A DNA stretch of 64,000 nucleotides from Clostridioides sp. ES-S-0054-01. Its GTDB lineage: Bacteria > Bacillota > Clostridia > Peptostreptococcales > Peptostreptococcaceae. A model generated the notes under the pieces. It made no database searches and had not been told where the DNA came from. It saw nothing but the letters and a program-made list of their open reading frames with translations. The stretch lies in assembly GCA_021561035.1 (NCBI GenBank), contig CP067346.1:1519001-1583000 (forward strand), given 5' to 3'. Every line of letters starts with the position of its first letter. The stretch's first letter is position 1. This document shows positions 28,135 to 38,169 of this stretch, in pieces. Made by a program: the position numbers and the translations under genes.

Positions 28135-28160
28135 TGATTAATAACTATTAGACTATGAGG

Positions 28161-28211
28161 TACCCTAACAATTGACTTACAAATATGTAAGCTAATTGTT
28201 AGGGTATTTTT
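28161..28211 (+). terminator. Intrinsic terminator of the GGDEF-EAL gene
   Basis: TACCCTAACAATT pairs with AATTGTTAGGGTA, with an inner CTTACA/TGTAAG hairpin, and is followed by ATTTTTATGG. Confidence 0.9.
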
Positions 28212-28312
28212 ATGGTTAAAGCAGTATATTCACGATATTATAGTATTGTAGTAAAAATAAAAAAATTATGGAGAATATAAAATGAACATGTTAAGTATTA
28301 GATAAAGTTAAT

Positions 28313-28699
28313 TTAAATATTTATCAATTTAATATAACTATTTTCTTTGGAATATTGCCCTAAAGCCACTATTTGTATCATCATGCTATTACCTTTTAAA
28401 TTTATTTTTATATAATAAAATGTACATATTTTCTTTTTAATTTGCTTATAATTTAATGGTTTGATATAAGAATTTAAATTATTTTCTTTTAAATACTTAT
28501 AGTTTTCTTCACTTTCATATCTATAATCACAAACAATATTTTTAAATTCTTTATTGTAATTGTTTTTTATATTATCTAAAATATATGGTATAAGTTTAGT
28601 TACATCAGATTTGTTACTGCTAACATCTAAAATCATTATATGATTACTTTCAACATCAATTTGAACATTATAATCATATTCTAATTGTCCATTTTTCAT
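28313..28699 (-). pseudogene. IS1182-family transposase remnant
   Basis: This 128-codon ORF resembles the C-terminal third of IS1182-type DDE transposases: KNGQLEYDYNVQIDVES, SSNKSDVTKLIPYI, then YESEENYKYLKENN and YIKPLNYKQ. The N-terminal two thirds are missing, the DAGYESEENY-type site reads DYRYESEENY, and the last 40 codons look out of frame. It is therefore a dead fragment. A palindromic GCTGTCTCA hairpin 65 bp upstream may be the element's old end. Confidence 0.7.
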
Positions 28700-28764
28700 A
28701 TCACAATTGTTACATAGATTATGGGTTCATAGGAATCTGTTTTTTATTTTTTGTCAAAAGATAA

Positions 28765-28787
28765 GGCTGTCTCAATTTTGAGACAGC
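28765..28787. terminator. GCTGTCTCA hairpin downstream of the collagen-like gene
   Basis: GCTGTCTCAA and TTGAGACAGC form a 10-bp stem with almost no loop. It lies about 87 bp past the stop of the collagen-like gene and can end its transcript on the minus strand, although the T tract is weak. Its sequence resembles insertion-element ends. Confidence 0.5.
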
Positions 28788-28873
28788 TCTATTATTTTTA
28801 TATTCGAATTAATATTAAGTTTATTTTTTAATGTTTTTGTAACAATTACCTCACTTGCTTAACATTATTTGTT

Positions 28874-30406
<1,533 letters not shown>

Positions 30407-30433
30407 TTAATTCCATTTAATTAGTTACTCTTA

Positions 30434-30461
30434 TATATTATGAAACTAGGTGGACACAAGT
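30434..30461 (-). promoter_or_regulatory. Sigma-K-like promoter of the collagen-like gene
   Basis: On the minus strand AC, 17 bases, then CATAATATA matches the mother-cell pattern AC-N16/17-CATAnnnTA. It lies about 65 bases before the start codon. A late mother-cell promoter fits an exosporium protein. Confidence 0.5.
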
Positions 30462-30804
30462 TCATATTGAGGTTGTGAATTATATATTATAAAATTTTTT
30501 TATCGGTTTATTTTAGTTAGGAAAAAATATGTCTAAATTTATTAATGAAATTTGTTTATTAATTTTTATATTATTATGATATTCATGTGTATTTTTATTT
30601 CGAGTTCGTACTTTATTCTTTTTAAATAAAGTATTAAATAGTAGTTTTAACTTAGAAAATATGGGTATATTACTAAGGATATCATCTATATATTCACTTT
30701 ATTTTTATCTGTTAAAAAAATTTTATACTAGAAAAGTTTGGTTTTTTGATTAAAGTGGTATATAATAGATATATAAAATTAATATTTAAAAAGTAGTTAA
30801 TATT
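30462..30804. other. AT-rich intergenic region without recognisable genes
   Basis: Between the divergent collagen-like and MATE genes. I see no ORF of substance and no structured element other than the hairpin that follows. Confidence 0.4.
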
Positions 30805-30829
30805 AAGGGAGGGCATTTGCACCTCCCTT
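30805..30829 (+). promoter_or_regulatory. Hairpin in the MATE gene leader
   Basis: AAGGGAGG and CCTCCCTT form an 8-bp stem about 45 bases before the MATE start. No T tract follows, so it is not a terminator. The 3' arm is pyrimidine-rich and could pair with the ribosome site GGAGGAG at 30861-30867. Confidence 0.45.
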
Positions 30830-30872
30830 GTAATATGTGGAAAATTGAATATTAGAAGAAGGAGGAGACTTG

Positions 30873-32264
30873 ATGGAAAATCAACAATTATTAGGAACAG
30901 AACGAATTAGTAAATTACTACTTAAATATTCTATACCAGCTATAATAGGTATGTTGGTAAATAGTTTATATAATGTAGTAGATAGAATTTTTATTGGAAA
31001 TATACCAGGAGTTGGACCACTTGCAATAACAGGTCTTGGTGTAACAATGCCAATAATGACAATAATACTTGCATTTGGAATGTTGATAGGTATAGGAACT
31101 ACTACTACCATATCGATAAAGCTTGGGCAAGGTAAAGTAGAAGATGCAAGAAAACTTATAGGAAATGCAATGACTTTATCTGTAGTAACAGGAATTATCA
31201 TAATGATATTTGGAATATTATTTGCAAATAAAATACTTACATTGTTTGGAGCAAGTGAAAATACCTTAATATATGCAAAATCATATATAAACATTATATT
31301 ATTAGGTACAGTAGTAAATCTTCTTTCCTTTTCTTTAAACCACTCAATAAGAGCTGATGGTAGTCCTAAAATTTCAGCAGGAATAATGATAGTAGGATGT
31401 TTAACTAATATAGTTTTAGACTGGACATTGATATTTGGATTCAATTTGGGAATACAAGGAGCTGCAATTGCTACAATAACTTCTCAAGCTCTGACAGCTA
31501 TTTTAACTATAGGATATTATATAAGTGGAAAATCAAACTTACGATTTAGTAAATCTAATCTAAAATTAGATAAAAAACTAGTAAAAGCAGTGTTTGCAAT
31601 AGGTATGTCGCCATTTGCGATGCAACTTGCAGCAAGTTTAGTTCAAGTAATATCTAATATTGCACTTAAAACTCATGGTGGAGATTTAGCTATAGGGGCT
31701 ATGGCTACTATTTCTTCTATTGCAATGGTATTTTTAATGCCTATCTTTGGAATAAATCAAGGGGCGCAACCTATTATAGGTTTCAATTATGGAGCTGAAA
31801 AATATGATAGAGTTAAAAAAGCATATTTAGGTTCACTGGTAGTAGCTACCATAATTTTATGTATGGGTATGGTAGTAATTATGCTTTTCCCAGAAGCTAT
31901 TATAGGTATATTTAATAAAGACCCTGAACTTATGAATATATCTGTTAATGGGTTAAGAATATATCTACTTATGTTGCCAATTGTAGGCTTATCAGTTACA
32001 GGAACAAACTTTATACAATCTATAGGAAAAGCTAAAATGGCTATGTTATTGAGCCTTTTAAGACAAGTAATTTTATTGATACCAGCAGTACTAATTCTTC
32101 CTACATTCTTAGGTTTACAGGGTGTATGGACAGCTCAACCAGTATCTGACTTTATAGCCACAGTAATTACAGGTATAGTTGTGTTTAGAGAGTTAAAAAG
32201 ATATACTCCTAAAAGTGAAAAGTTAAATGAAAATGAAAGATTAAATGAGATAACTACTGAATAA
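30873..32264 (+). CDS. MATE-family multidrug/metabolite exporter
   Basis: This 463-residue protein has twelve predicted helices in two related halves, with MATE signatures: LLKYSIPAIIGMLVNSLYNVVDRIFIG at the start, and the second-half INQGAQPIIGFNYGA. MATE proteins export cationic compounds using Na+ or H+ gradients; the substrate is unknown. The ATG at 30873 is chosen because GGAGGAG ends six bases earlier. A stable hairpin lies in the leader. It is followed 106 bp later by the Fic-like gene. Confidence 0.9.
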   Translation: MENQQLLGTERISKLLLKYSIPAIIGMLVNSLYNVVDRIFIGNIPGVGPLAITGLGVTMPIMTIILAFGMLIGIGTTTTISIKLGQGKVEDARKLIGNAMTLSVVTGIIIMIFGILFANKILTLFGASENTLIYAKSYINIILLGTVVNLLSFSLNHSIRADGSPKISAGIMIVGCLTNIVLDWTLIFGFNLGIQGAAIATITSQALTAILTIGYYISGKSNLRFSKSNLKLDKKLVKAVFAIGMSPFAMQLAASLVQVISNIALKTHGGDLAIGAMATISSIAMVFLMPIFGINQGAQPIIGFNYGAEKYDRVKKAYLGSLVVATIILCMGMVVIMLFPEAIIGIFNKDPELMNISVNGLRIYLLMLPIVGLSVTGTNFIQSIGKAKMAMLLSLLRQVILLIPAVLILPTFLGLQGVWTAQPVSDFIATVITGIVVFRELKRYTPKSEKLNENERLNEITTE

Positions 32265-32370
32265 AAAATTAAATTCAGATAATTGAGCAAGAAATTGCAA
32301 AAAATACGATTATATGATAAAATAAAACCGCTGTTAAGGATAAGAGAAATTCTGATTATGGAGTGATTTT

Positions 32371-33411
32371 ATGGAATTTACAAAGAAAAGCAAATTAAAA
32401 AATATGTATGTAAACATGAATGTAGCTAGAATGTTGTCTAAGATAAATGAATATAAGGGTAGACAACTGCTTTACAAAAAACAACCAAAAGAAATTTTGG
32501 AAAGCCTAGAAAAAAAGTCTTTAGTAGATTGTTCAGAGTCTACACACATTGGAAATCAAAGAGATAGTAGTAATTTTAATTTAGAAAAGTTAATAAGTAA
32601 TGAAGTTACACCTAGAAGTAGAGAGGAATTAAGTATTGTTGAATACAGAGATGTAGTAAAAACTATTAACAGTGCTTATGAAAGTATTCCAATAAGTTCA
32701 CAAACAATTCTTGAGCTTCATGGATACTTATATAAATTTTCATCTACTAGAGGAGGAAGTTATAAGTCAGATAATGATTTTATTGAACATAATTTAAAAT
32801 CTAGTGAATTTATAAGTATTGATTCAAGTGTCAATAAAGTCGAAAAAGCTGTAGAAGAAATATGTGAAGCTTATAATATATTGGTAGAGGAAGATGAAAT
32901 TGATATATTAATATTAATTTCAGCATTTGTGTTAGATTTCATATTGATACATCCATTCAAAGAAGGTAATATAAAAATGGCGAGAGTACTTATTCTATTG
33001 TTACTAAATAAAAATGGATATGAAGTTGGAAGATATATTAGTTTAGGAAAAATATTTGATGATAGTTCATATGAATATTATAGTAATCTAAATTATTTGA
33101 AAGCTTCCATAGGCAATGAAAAAGCAGATATGAATGCGTGGATTGAGTATTTTTTGGAGACAATATTGACTGCATATGAGAAGTTGGATGATAGTTTAAA
33201 TATATCTGATAAGAAAAGGCAGACAAAAACTAGTAGAATAGAAAAAATAATAAATTCTACTCTTGGATATTTTACAAAAGAAGATATAAGAGATTTATGT
33301 CCTGATATTCCAGAACCTACTATAAATAGAGTTTTTAATAATCTAAGAAAACAAGATAAGATAGAAGTTGTTGCAAGAGGTAGAAGCGCAAAATGGAAGA
33401 AAAAATATTAA
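32371..33411 (+). CDS. Fic-fold protein with degenerate catalytic motif
   Basis: Fic proteins usually transfer AMP to proteins. This 346-residue protein has the N-terminal Fic helices, a Fic core and a C-terminal winged helix (about 285-346, EPTINRVFNNLRKQDKIEV). The canonical HPFxxGNGR motif reads HPFKEGNIKMAR from His194. The catalytic His and the N are kept, but the GR that grips the nucleotide phosphates is replaced. The usual inhibitory SxxxEGN also looks altered (STHIGNQ). Activity may be lost or changed. It stands between the MATE gene and a repeat element. Confidence 0.82.
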   Translation: MEFTKKSKLKNMYVNMNVARMLSKINEYKGRQLLYKKQPKEILESLEKKSLVDCSESTHIGNQRDSSNFNLEKLISNEVTPRSREELSIVEYRDVVKTINSAYESIPISSQTILELHGYLYKFSSTRGGSYKSDNDFIEHNLKSSEFISIDSSVNKVEKAVEEICEAYNILVEEDEIDILILISAFVLDFILIHPFKEGNIKMARVLILLLLNKNGYEVGRYISLGKIFDDSSYEYYSNLNYLKASIGNEKADMNAWIEYFLETILTAYEKLDDSLNISDKKRQTKTSRIEKIINSTLGYFTKEDIRDLCPDIPEPTINRVFNNLRKQDKIEVVARGRSAKWKKKY

Positions 33412-33437
33412 AAAATATTTAAATAACTGTAATGTGG

Positions 33438-33555
33438 GTGTCTCAAAATGAACTTTTTAGTTCATGAGGCACTCTTTTTTGTATGAAATCAAGTATATTT
33501 TTATCATTTCAATAATGAAAAAGAGTCTTATCTCTATTTTGATACAATCACATTT
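33438..33555 (+). mobile_element. MITE-like repeat, copy A
   Basis: About 118 bp beginning GTGTCTCAAAATGAAC. Its first 72 bases are 69/72 identical to the reverse complement of 56211-56282. The remaining part aligns with the sequence around the insertion element at 54649-54669 and 56189-56210. The ends are roughly inverted (GTGTCTCAAAAT against ATTTTGA..CAC). It contains an internal hairpin (TGAACTTTTTAGTTCA) with a T run, so it may also terminate the Fic gene. Confidence 0.7.
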
Positions 33556-33711
33556 TTAATATTAGTAGCATGGGCAATAATTTGACAGTTTAAGTAATAT
33601 CAATTTTATTTATTGATTATTTTTGTATGGAATATGGAATTATATGGTATAATGTTGACATAAATAACAGACAATATGAATGTAGTTAATATTTAAAGTA
33701 AGGAGTATAAA

Positions 33712-34635
33712 ATGCAATTAGATAAAAATTTTCTAAATAAAAATGGGTTTATAACAATAAATATAGCAAGAGAATTAATATTATTATCAGTAGGTGATAA
33801 AATAAAGACTATAAATGAATATAGCAACAAATTTAAAGTTGGTAGAGGAACTATACAATCTGTAATTAAGCATTTTGAACAGGTAGGTGCAATTTCTTTA
33901 GAAAGAAAGGGACATTTAGGTACATTTTTATCACAAGTAGATTATAAAATTTTATGGAACTTTACAAAATACAACACTATAGTAGGTGTAATGCCTTTAC
34001 CATATTCAAAATTATATGAAGGGCTAGCCACAGGATTGAATATAACACTAGAAAAGGAAGAATTTTCTATAGCTATGGCATATATGAGAGGTGCAGAAAC
34101 AAGAATAAATAGTTTAAAATCAGGAAGATATGACTTTGCAATAACATCTAAATTAGCAGCTACAAGCATATTAAGTACTGATGAAGATATGGAAATAGTT
34201 TTAGATTTAGGTGAAAATAGCTATGTAAATAAACATGTATTAGTGTTTTCAGGGCAAGATGATATCGAGATAAAGAAAGGCATGAGAGTAGGTGTAGATA
34301 GAAGGTCTATAGACCAATATTCACTAACATTAAAAGAGTTTGAAGGAATAGATGTAGAATTTGTAGATATGTCATATAATCAAATTGTAACAAAAATATT
34401 AAATAAAGAAATAGATGCGGCAGTATGGTCTATAGATGAAATAAAAGAGAAAGAAATACATTTAAAGCATAGAGATTTAAAAAGTAATACTAGTAAAGAA
34501 TCAAATACAGCAGTTATTGTAATTAATAAAAATAATCTAGGAATAAAGGGATTCATTGAGAAATTTGTAGATGCTAAAAAAGTGAGAGAGGTACAACAAG
34601 ATGTTATAGATGGCAGGTTATCACCAAGATACTAA
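33712..34635 (+). CDS. yhfZ: YhfZ-like transcriptional regulator
   Basis: The protein (307 residues) has a GntR-like winged helix at the N-terminus (GRGTIQSVIKHFEQVGAISLERKGHLGT, about residues 44-71). The long C-terminal domain (about 85-307) resembles a periplasmic-binding-protein-type ligand domain, as in the YhfZ family. YhfZ is the presumed regulator of the yhf cluster in enterobacteria. The next promoter, 30 bp downstream, is surrounded by repeats that could be its operators. Ligand unknown. AAGGAG precedes the ATG. Confidence 0.85.
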   Translation: MQLDKNFLNKNGFITINIARELILLSVGDKIKTINEYSNKFKVGRGTIQSVIKHFEQVGAISLERKGHLGTFLSQVDYKILWNFTKYNTIVGVMPLPYSKLYEGLATGLNITLEKEEFSIAMAYMRGAETRINSLKSGRYDFAITSKLAATSILSTDEDMEIVLDLGENSYVNKHVLVFSGQDDIEIKKGMRVGVDRRSIDQYSLTLKEFEGIDVEFVDMSYNQIVTKILNKEIDAAVWSIDEIKEKEIHLKHRDLKSNTSKESNTAVIVINKNNLGIKGFIEKFVDAKKVREVQQDVIDGRLSPRY

Positions 34636-34666
34636 TTGAAAATTAGCAAAAAATGTTAGAAAATAT

Positions 34667-34695
34667 TTGACAAATAAAAAAAAAGAAATTATACT
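34667..34695 (+). promoter_or_regulatory. Promoter of the yhf structural genes
   Basis: TTGACA, 17 bases, TATACT. The -10 box is part of an inverted repeat TATACT-ATAC-AGTATA (34690-34705), which looks like an operator. Confidence 0.7.
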
Positions 34696-34712
34696 ATACA
34701 GTATAAGTTAAA

Positions 34713-34787
34713 TTTTAAACTTAAAGTACAAAAAACTGTATATTGAATATTTTTTTAAACTTAAAGTACAGAAAATTGTACATTAAT
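34713..34787 (+). promoter_or_regulatory. Paired 35-bp repeats in the yhf leader (candidate operators)
   Basis: Two copies of TTTTAAACTTAAAGTACA plus a partly conserved tail lie at 34713-34747 and 34753-34787, exactly 40 bp apart. Each contains GTACA-N6/7-TGTA. With the palindrome over the -10 box this gives three similar half-site pairs, as expected for a dimeric repressor such as YhfZ. Confidence 0.65.
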
Positions 34788-34808
34788 CAAAAAAGTGAGA
34801 GGTGGATT

Positions 34809-35156
34809 ATGGAAACAAGAATTATGATGTTATATCATGCAGGAATGATAGACGAAAGTACTAAAGACTATTTAATCTATGTGATAAATCAATTGGAATC
34901 AAAAGGATTTGATAAAGAATCAGACAATATGGCTAGGATGATTACTCACTTTGCAATGGCAATATCTAGACAACAACAAGGTAAGATTGTTGACGAAATG
35001 GATTCATTTTTGTTTGAGGATATTAAAAATAATGAAAACTATGAACAAGCAAAGAATCTATGGGATGATATGAATTTAAAATTGCCAATTAAATTTAATG
35101 AAAATGAGGTAAGATTTATGATGTTACATCTGAGTACATTAGTAGGTAATAAATAA
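34809..35156 (+). CDS. yhfY: YhfY-like PRD-domain protein
   Basis: This 115-residue protein corresponds to a single PTS-regulation-domain (PRD) unit (METRIMMLYHAGMIDESTKDY..., then MARMITHFAMAISRQQQG). It is much shorter than PRD antiterminators, but matches the size of E. coli YhfY. PRDs normally respond to phosphorylation of His. I start at 34809, preceded by GAGAGGTGG; upstream in-frame codons lie within the operator-like repeats and have no ribosome site. First gene of the structural operon. Confidence 0.75.
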   Translation: METRIMMLYHAGMIDESTKDYLIYVINQLESKGFDKESDNMARMITHFAMAISRQQQGKIVDEMDSFLFEDIKNNENYEQAKNLWDDMNLKLPIKFNENEVRFMMLHLSTLVGNK

Positions 35157-35188
35157 AAATTATTTATATATTGGGGAGGATATATTGT

Positions 35189-35548
35189 ATGTTAAAAATA
35201 GTAGTAGGTGGACAAATGGATAAAGATAGGATAGCTAAAAAGATAGAAGAGATAGCTAAGGGTAAGGTATCAATAGAAGTTAAAAGTGATTTGGAGGCTG
35301 CTATGGCAATGAAAAATGGACAAGCAGACTATTATTTTGGAGCCTGTAATACAGGTGGGGGTGGAGCATTAGCGATGGCTATAGCTTTATTAGGTATGCC
35401 AATGTGTTTAACAGCTTCAATGCCAGGAAGCATGTTATCAAAAGAAGAAATCATAAAAGGTATAGAGGCAGGAAAGAAAGCTTATGGATTTACACCACAG
35501 CATGCAGAACAAGTAATTGAGATTATATTAGAGAAAATCTTAGGATAA
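35189..35548 (+). CDS. yhfU: YhfU-like DUF2620 protein
   Basis: This 119-residue cytosolic protein is of the DUF2620/YhfU family. It has an alpha/beta start (LKIVVGGQMDKDRI) and a conserved Gly-rich stretch YYFGACNTGGGGALAMAIAL (about 46-65). Its size and position next to the permease recall small PTS IIB-like or periplasm-independent partner proteins, but no function is established to my knowledge. The ATG at 35189 follows GGGGAGGA. The gap to yhfT is 18 bp. Confidence 0.82.
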   Translation: MLKIVVGGQMDKDRIAKKIEEIAKGKVSIEVKSDLEAAMAMKNGQADYYFGACNTGGGGALAMAIALLGMPMCLTASMPGSMLSKEEIIKGIEAGKKAYGFTPQHAEQVIEIILEKILG

Positions 35549-35566
35549 TAAAGGGAGGTGTTTTGT

Positions 35567-36979
35567 ATGGATACACGAACAGTGGAAACTAAGAATTTAA
35601 ATGATATTTTTAAAAAGGCTGTGTTACTAGTATGTATAGGAATTATATTTTCAGTAATATATTACTTAACAGTTGATATGGCTAATATATTTAAGTATAT
35701 AGTTGCAGCTTCATTAGGAGGTCTGTCATGTATATTAGTAAATAAAGGGATAGCAACTTTTAATGATGCATTAAGACCTATTATGCCTGAGTACATAGAA
35801 GGTAGAATGACACGTGCAGAATTAGCAGCTACTAGTTTTGCATTAGGATTTGGATTAGTTATAGGATTTGGGATACCGTTTTCTATAGGCTCACCAATAA
35901 TATTGGCACATAGTATATTATTGGGGTCAGATATTATAGGAACATGGTGTCCAGATTCCAAAAAAGGAACTATATTGTCTGGAGTTATAGGCTCTTTATA
36001 TGGAGTAGGCATAGTTTATGGACTTGAAATAGTGGTAAATTTATTTGCAATGCTACCAGTAAATTTCCTAGATGCATTAGGAAGTGTAGGTTCACCTGTA
36101 GTTGCAGCATTTTCAATATTTCCAGCAATTGTTGTTGGATATCAACATGGGTTTGGTAAGGGAGCAATTACATTTATAGTAATAGCTCTTGTAAATCAGA
36201 TAACTGTAAAATATGGTGTTATACCAGTAGGAGATGTTACAGTTAAGTTAAGTGCAGATGGAATGGCTTTATTGGTAGGTGTACTTATGATGTTGGCATT
36301 TGCTATGTCTGAAAAAAGTGATGGAAGTAATTCCAATCAGGCTTTAGTCGGTATATTTGCAGAAAGATTAAAAAATATAAAGAAGAACATATTTGTAATA
36401 GCAGTGATGGGTGGACTTGTAGCAGCAGCAACTTCTCTAAGTTTCTTTGCAGGAGATCCAACATCATTAGAACTATTGAGTGCTGGAAAAAGTACAGAAG
36501 CATCTATTGCAGCATTTGCTAGAGCTATAGGTTTTATACCTCTTGTATATACAACAGCAATAACTACAGGCGTATATGGACCAGTAGGAACAACACTAGT
36601 ATTTGTAGTAGGAATAATTTTAATAGGGAATCCAATAGTAGCATTTCTAGTAGCGTCAGTAGTAATGTTTTTAGAGGTATTATTACTAGAAAAAGCTGCT
36701 GCAGGGCTTGATAAATTCCCAGGAATAAAAAAATCTGGTGACCATGTAAGAACAGCAATGAATAAAGTTTTAGAAATTGCTATCATGGCAGGTTCAATGA
36801 TGGCAGGTAATACCTTAGCTCCGGGAACAGGATTCTTATTTGTAGCTGGTGCATATGCTTTAAATAAGACAGCTAAAAAATCTTTGGTTGAGATAGCTGT
36901 AGGACCAGTAGCTGTAATAGTATTAGGTATATTATTAAATATATTATTTGTAATAGGTCTATATACACCAATAGCATAA
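35567..36979 (+). CDS. yhfT: YhfT-like membrane permease
   Basis: This 470-residue protein is almost entirely hydrophobic, with about 11-12 helices and conserved loops such as RPIMPEYIEGRMTRAELAATSFALGFGLVIGFG near the N-terminus and AGSMMAGNTLAPGTGFLF near the end. It belongs to the YhfT family, whose substrate is unknown. It is translated from ATG 35567 after GGGAGGTG. As the only membrane protein of the cluster, it is the likely importer of the molecule processed by the enzymes downstream. Confidence 0.85.
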   Translation: MDTRTVETKNLNDIFKKAVLLVCIGIIFSVIYYLTVDMANIFKYIVAASLGGLSCILVNKGIATFNDALRPIMPEYIEGRMTRAELAATSFALGFGLVIGFGIPFSIGSPIILAHSILLGSDIIGTWCPDSKKGTILSGVIGSLYGVGIVYGLEIVVNLFAMLPVNFLDALGSVGSPVVAAFSIFPAIVVGYQHGFGKGAITFIVIALVNQITVKYGVIPVGDVTVKLSADGMALLVGVLMMLAFAMSEKSDGSNSNQALVGIFAERLKNIKKNIFVIAVMGGLVAAATSLSFFAGDPTSLELLSAGKSTEASIAAFARAIGFIPLVYTTAITTGVYGPVGTTLVFVVGIILIGNPIVAFLVASVVMFLEVLLLEKAAAGLDKFPGIKKSGDHVRTAMNKVLEIAIMAGSMMAGNTLAPGTGFLFVAGAYALNKTAKKSLVEIAVGPVAVIVLGILLNILFVIGLYTPIA

Positions 36980-36989
36980 TTAATATAAG

Positions 36990-37044
36990 ATGGGCTGGGA
37001 TAAGATTTAGGTATGATTTATACTCAAGATTTTATTCAGCCCAT
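36990..37044 (+). terminator. Hairpin inside the yhf operon
   Basis: ATGGGCTG at 36990-36997 pairs with CAGCCCAT at 37037-37044, extended by partial pairing inward. It separates yhfT from the amidase-like gene. No T tract follows. It may be a partial terminator or an mRNA processing/stability site that sets different levels for permease and enzymes. Confidence 0.45.
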
Positions 37045-37090
37045 ATTTAAAAGTTTAATATATAAAAAATTGTAAGTTGAGGTTTATATA

Positions 37091-38137
37091 ATGATTAACT
37101 TGTTAAGAGTAGTGAAATATGGAAAATCAACAATTAAGGCAATACATAATATAGGTAAAAGTGTAGTAAGTGTAAATGAAGATGCAATACTAGATTATGT
37201 GGAAATGATTGAACAAGGAAAAAAACCATATTATATGGGTGTAAAAGATACTAAAGGTATAGGGAGAGAAATATTAATAAAGTTAAAAAAAGAGGGATTT
37301 ATATTTCATACAATCGATGAAAAATCAGTAGGAGGAAGGGCTGTAGATACAAAACTTATAAATCCATTGACTGGTAGATTTATGACAGGGTCATCAAGTG
37401 CTACAGCAATAAACGTACTTTTAGGTATAAATGATATTGGAGTAGGAACTGATGGAGGGGGATCTGTGCTAGCTCCAGCTATATCAGTTCAATTATACTC
37501 ATTTTTAGCAAAAGGCATGGGACTGAAAGTAAATCTTAGAAAAAATTCTACTGATGGTATAAGTTTTGAAGCAGGAATAGGATTTATAGCACAAAGTATG
37601 GATGTTCTTGAGAAGGCAGTTAGTGTGTTTAAAAAAAAGGAAATCAGCAATAAGTATGAAATTTACATTATTAAAAGTAGGTTGGATGAAAGTTACATAA
37701 GGTTTAATGTTGATAGAGTAGAGATTACTACAAAAATAATTGATTTATATAGTGATAGAGAAACATTAATTGATAATTTAAATAAGCTTAATAAGAAAAA
37801 TACAATATATATATCCTATGAGAAAAATATTGATACATATGGAATTGGAGATTCTGTTGTTGGTATGTTTTCAGATAGTGGAAGAATACTCCAACAAAAA
37901 GCAAATAAGGGGGTAATAAGAGTATTAAATATGGTAAATGCAAATTGTCTATCAATTCCTGATAAGGAGTTAGGTTCTGCGTTTGTTTTATATAGTTTTG
38001 ATAATAATATGACAAAAAATATGCTAGATTTAGGGCGATATATTGATCAAAACATAAGTAAAAACAAGGTGTTTGAAGGGTATTTTAAAGATAACTATGA
38101 GCTAAGAAAAAATAGTATAGTGTTTGATTTAGAATAG
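37091..38137 (+). CDS. Amidase-signature-like protein in the yhf cluster
   Basis: This 348-residue protein has the pattern of the amidase signature family: a Lys in YYMGVKDTKG (about 54), a Ser-rich loop GRFMTGSSSATA (about 97-108), and GTDGGGSVLAPA (about 119-130) in place of GTDxGGSIRxPA. These could supply the Ser-cisSer-Lys triad. It is shorter than typical amidases (450-500 residues), and the C-terminal part is unlike them. The E. coli yhf cluster has no such gene. It follows yhfT and precedes php in the same direction. It could hydrolyse an amide of the imported compound. Confidence 0.7.
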   Translation: MINLLRVVKYGKSTIKAIHNIGKSVVSVNEDAILDYVEMIEQGKKPYYMGVKDTKGIGREILIKLKKEGFIFHTIDEKSVGGRAVDTKLINPLTGRFMTGSSSATAINVLLGINDIGVGTDGGGSVLAPAISVQLYSFLAKGMGLKVNLRKNSTDGISFEAGIGFIAQSMDVLEKAVSVFKKKEISNKYEIYIIKSRLDESYIRFNVDRVEITTKIIDLYSDRETLIDNLNKLNKKNTIYISYEKNIDTYGIGDSVVGMFSDSGRILQQKANKGVIRVLNMVNANCLSIPDKELGSAFVLYSFDNNMTKNMLDLGRYIDQNISKNKVFEGYFKDNYELRKNSIVFDLE

Positions 38138-38169
38138 CTGAGTTTATGATTATTTAGGGAGTATAAGTT

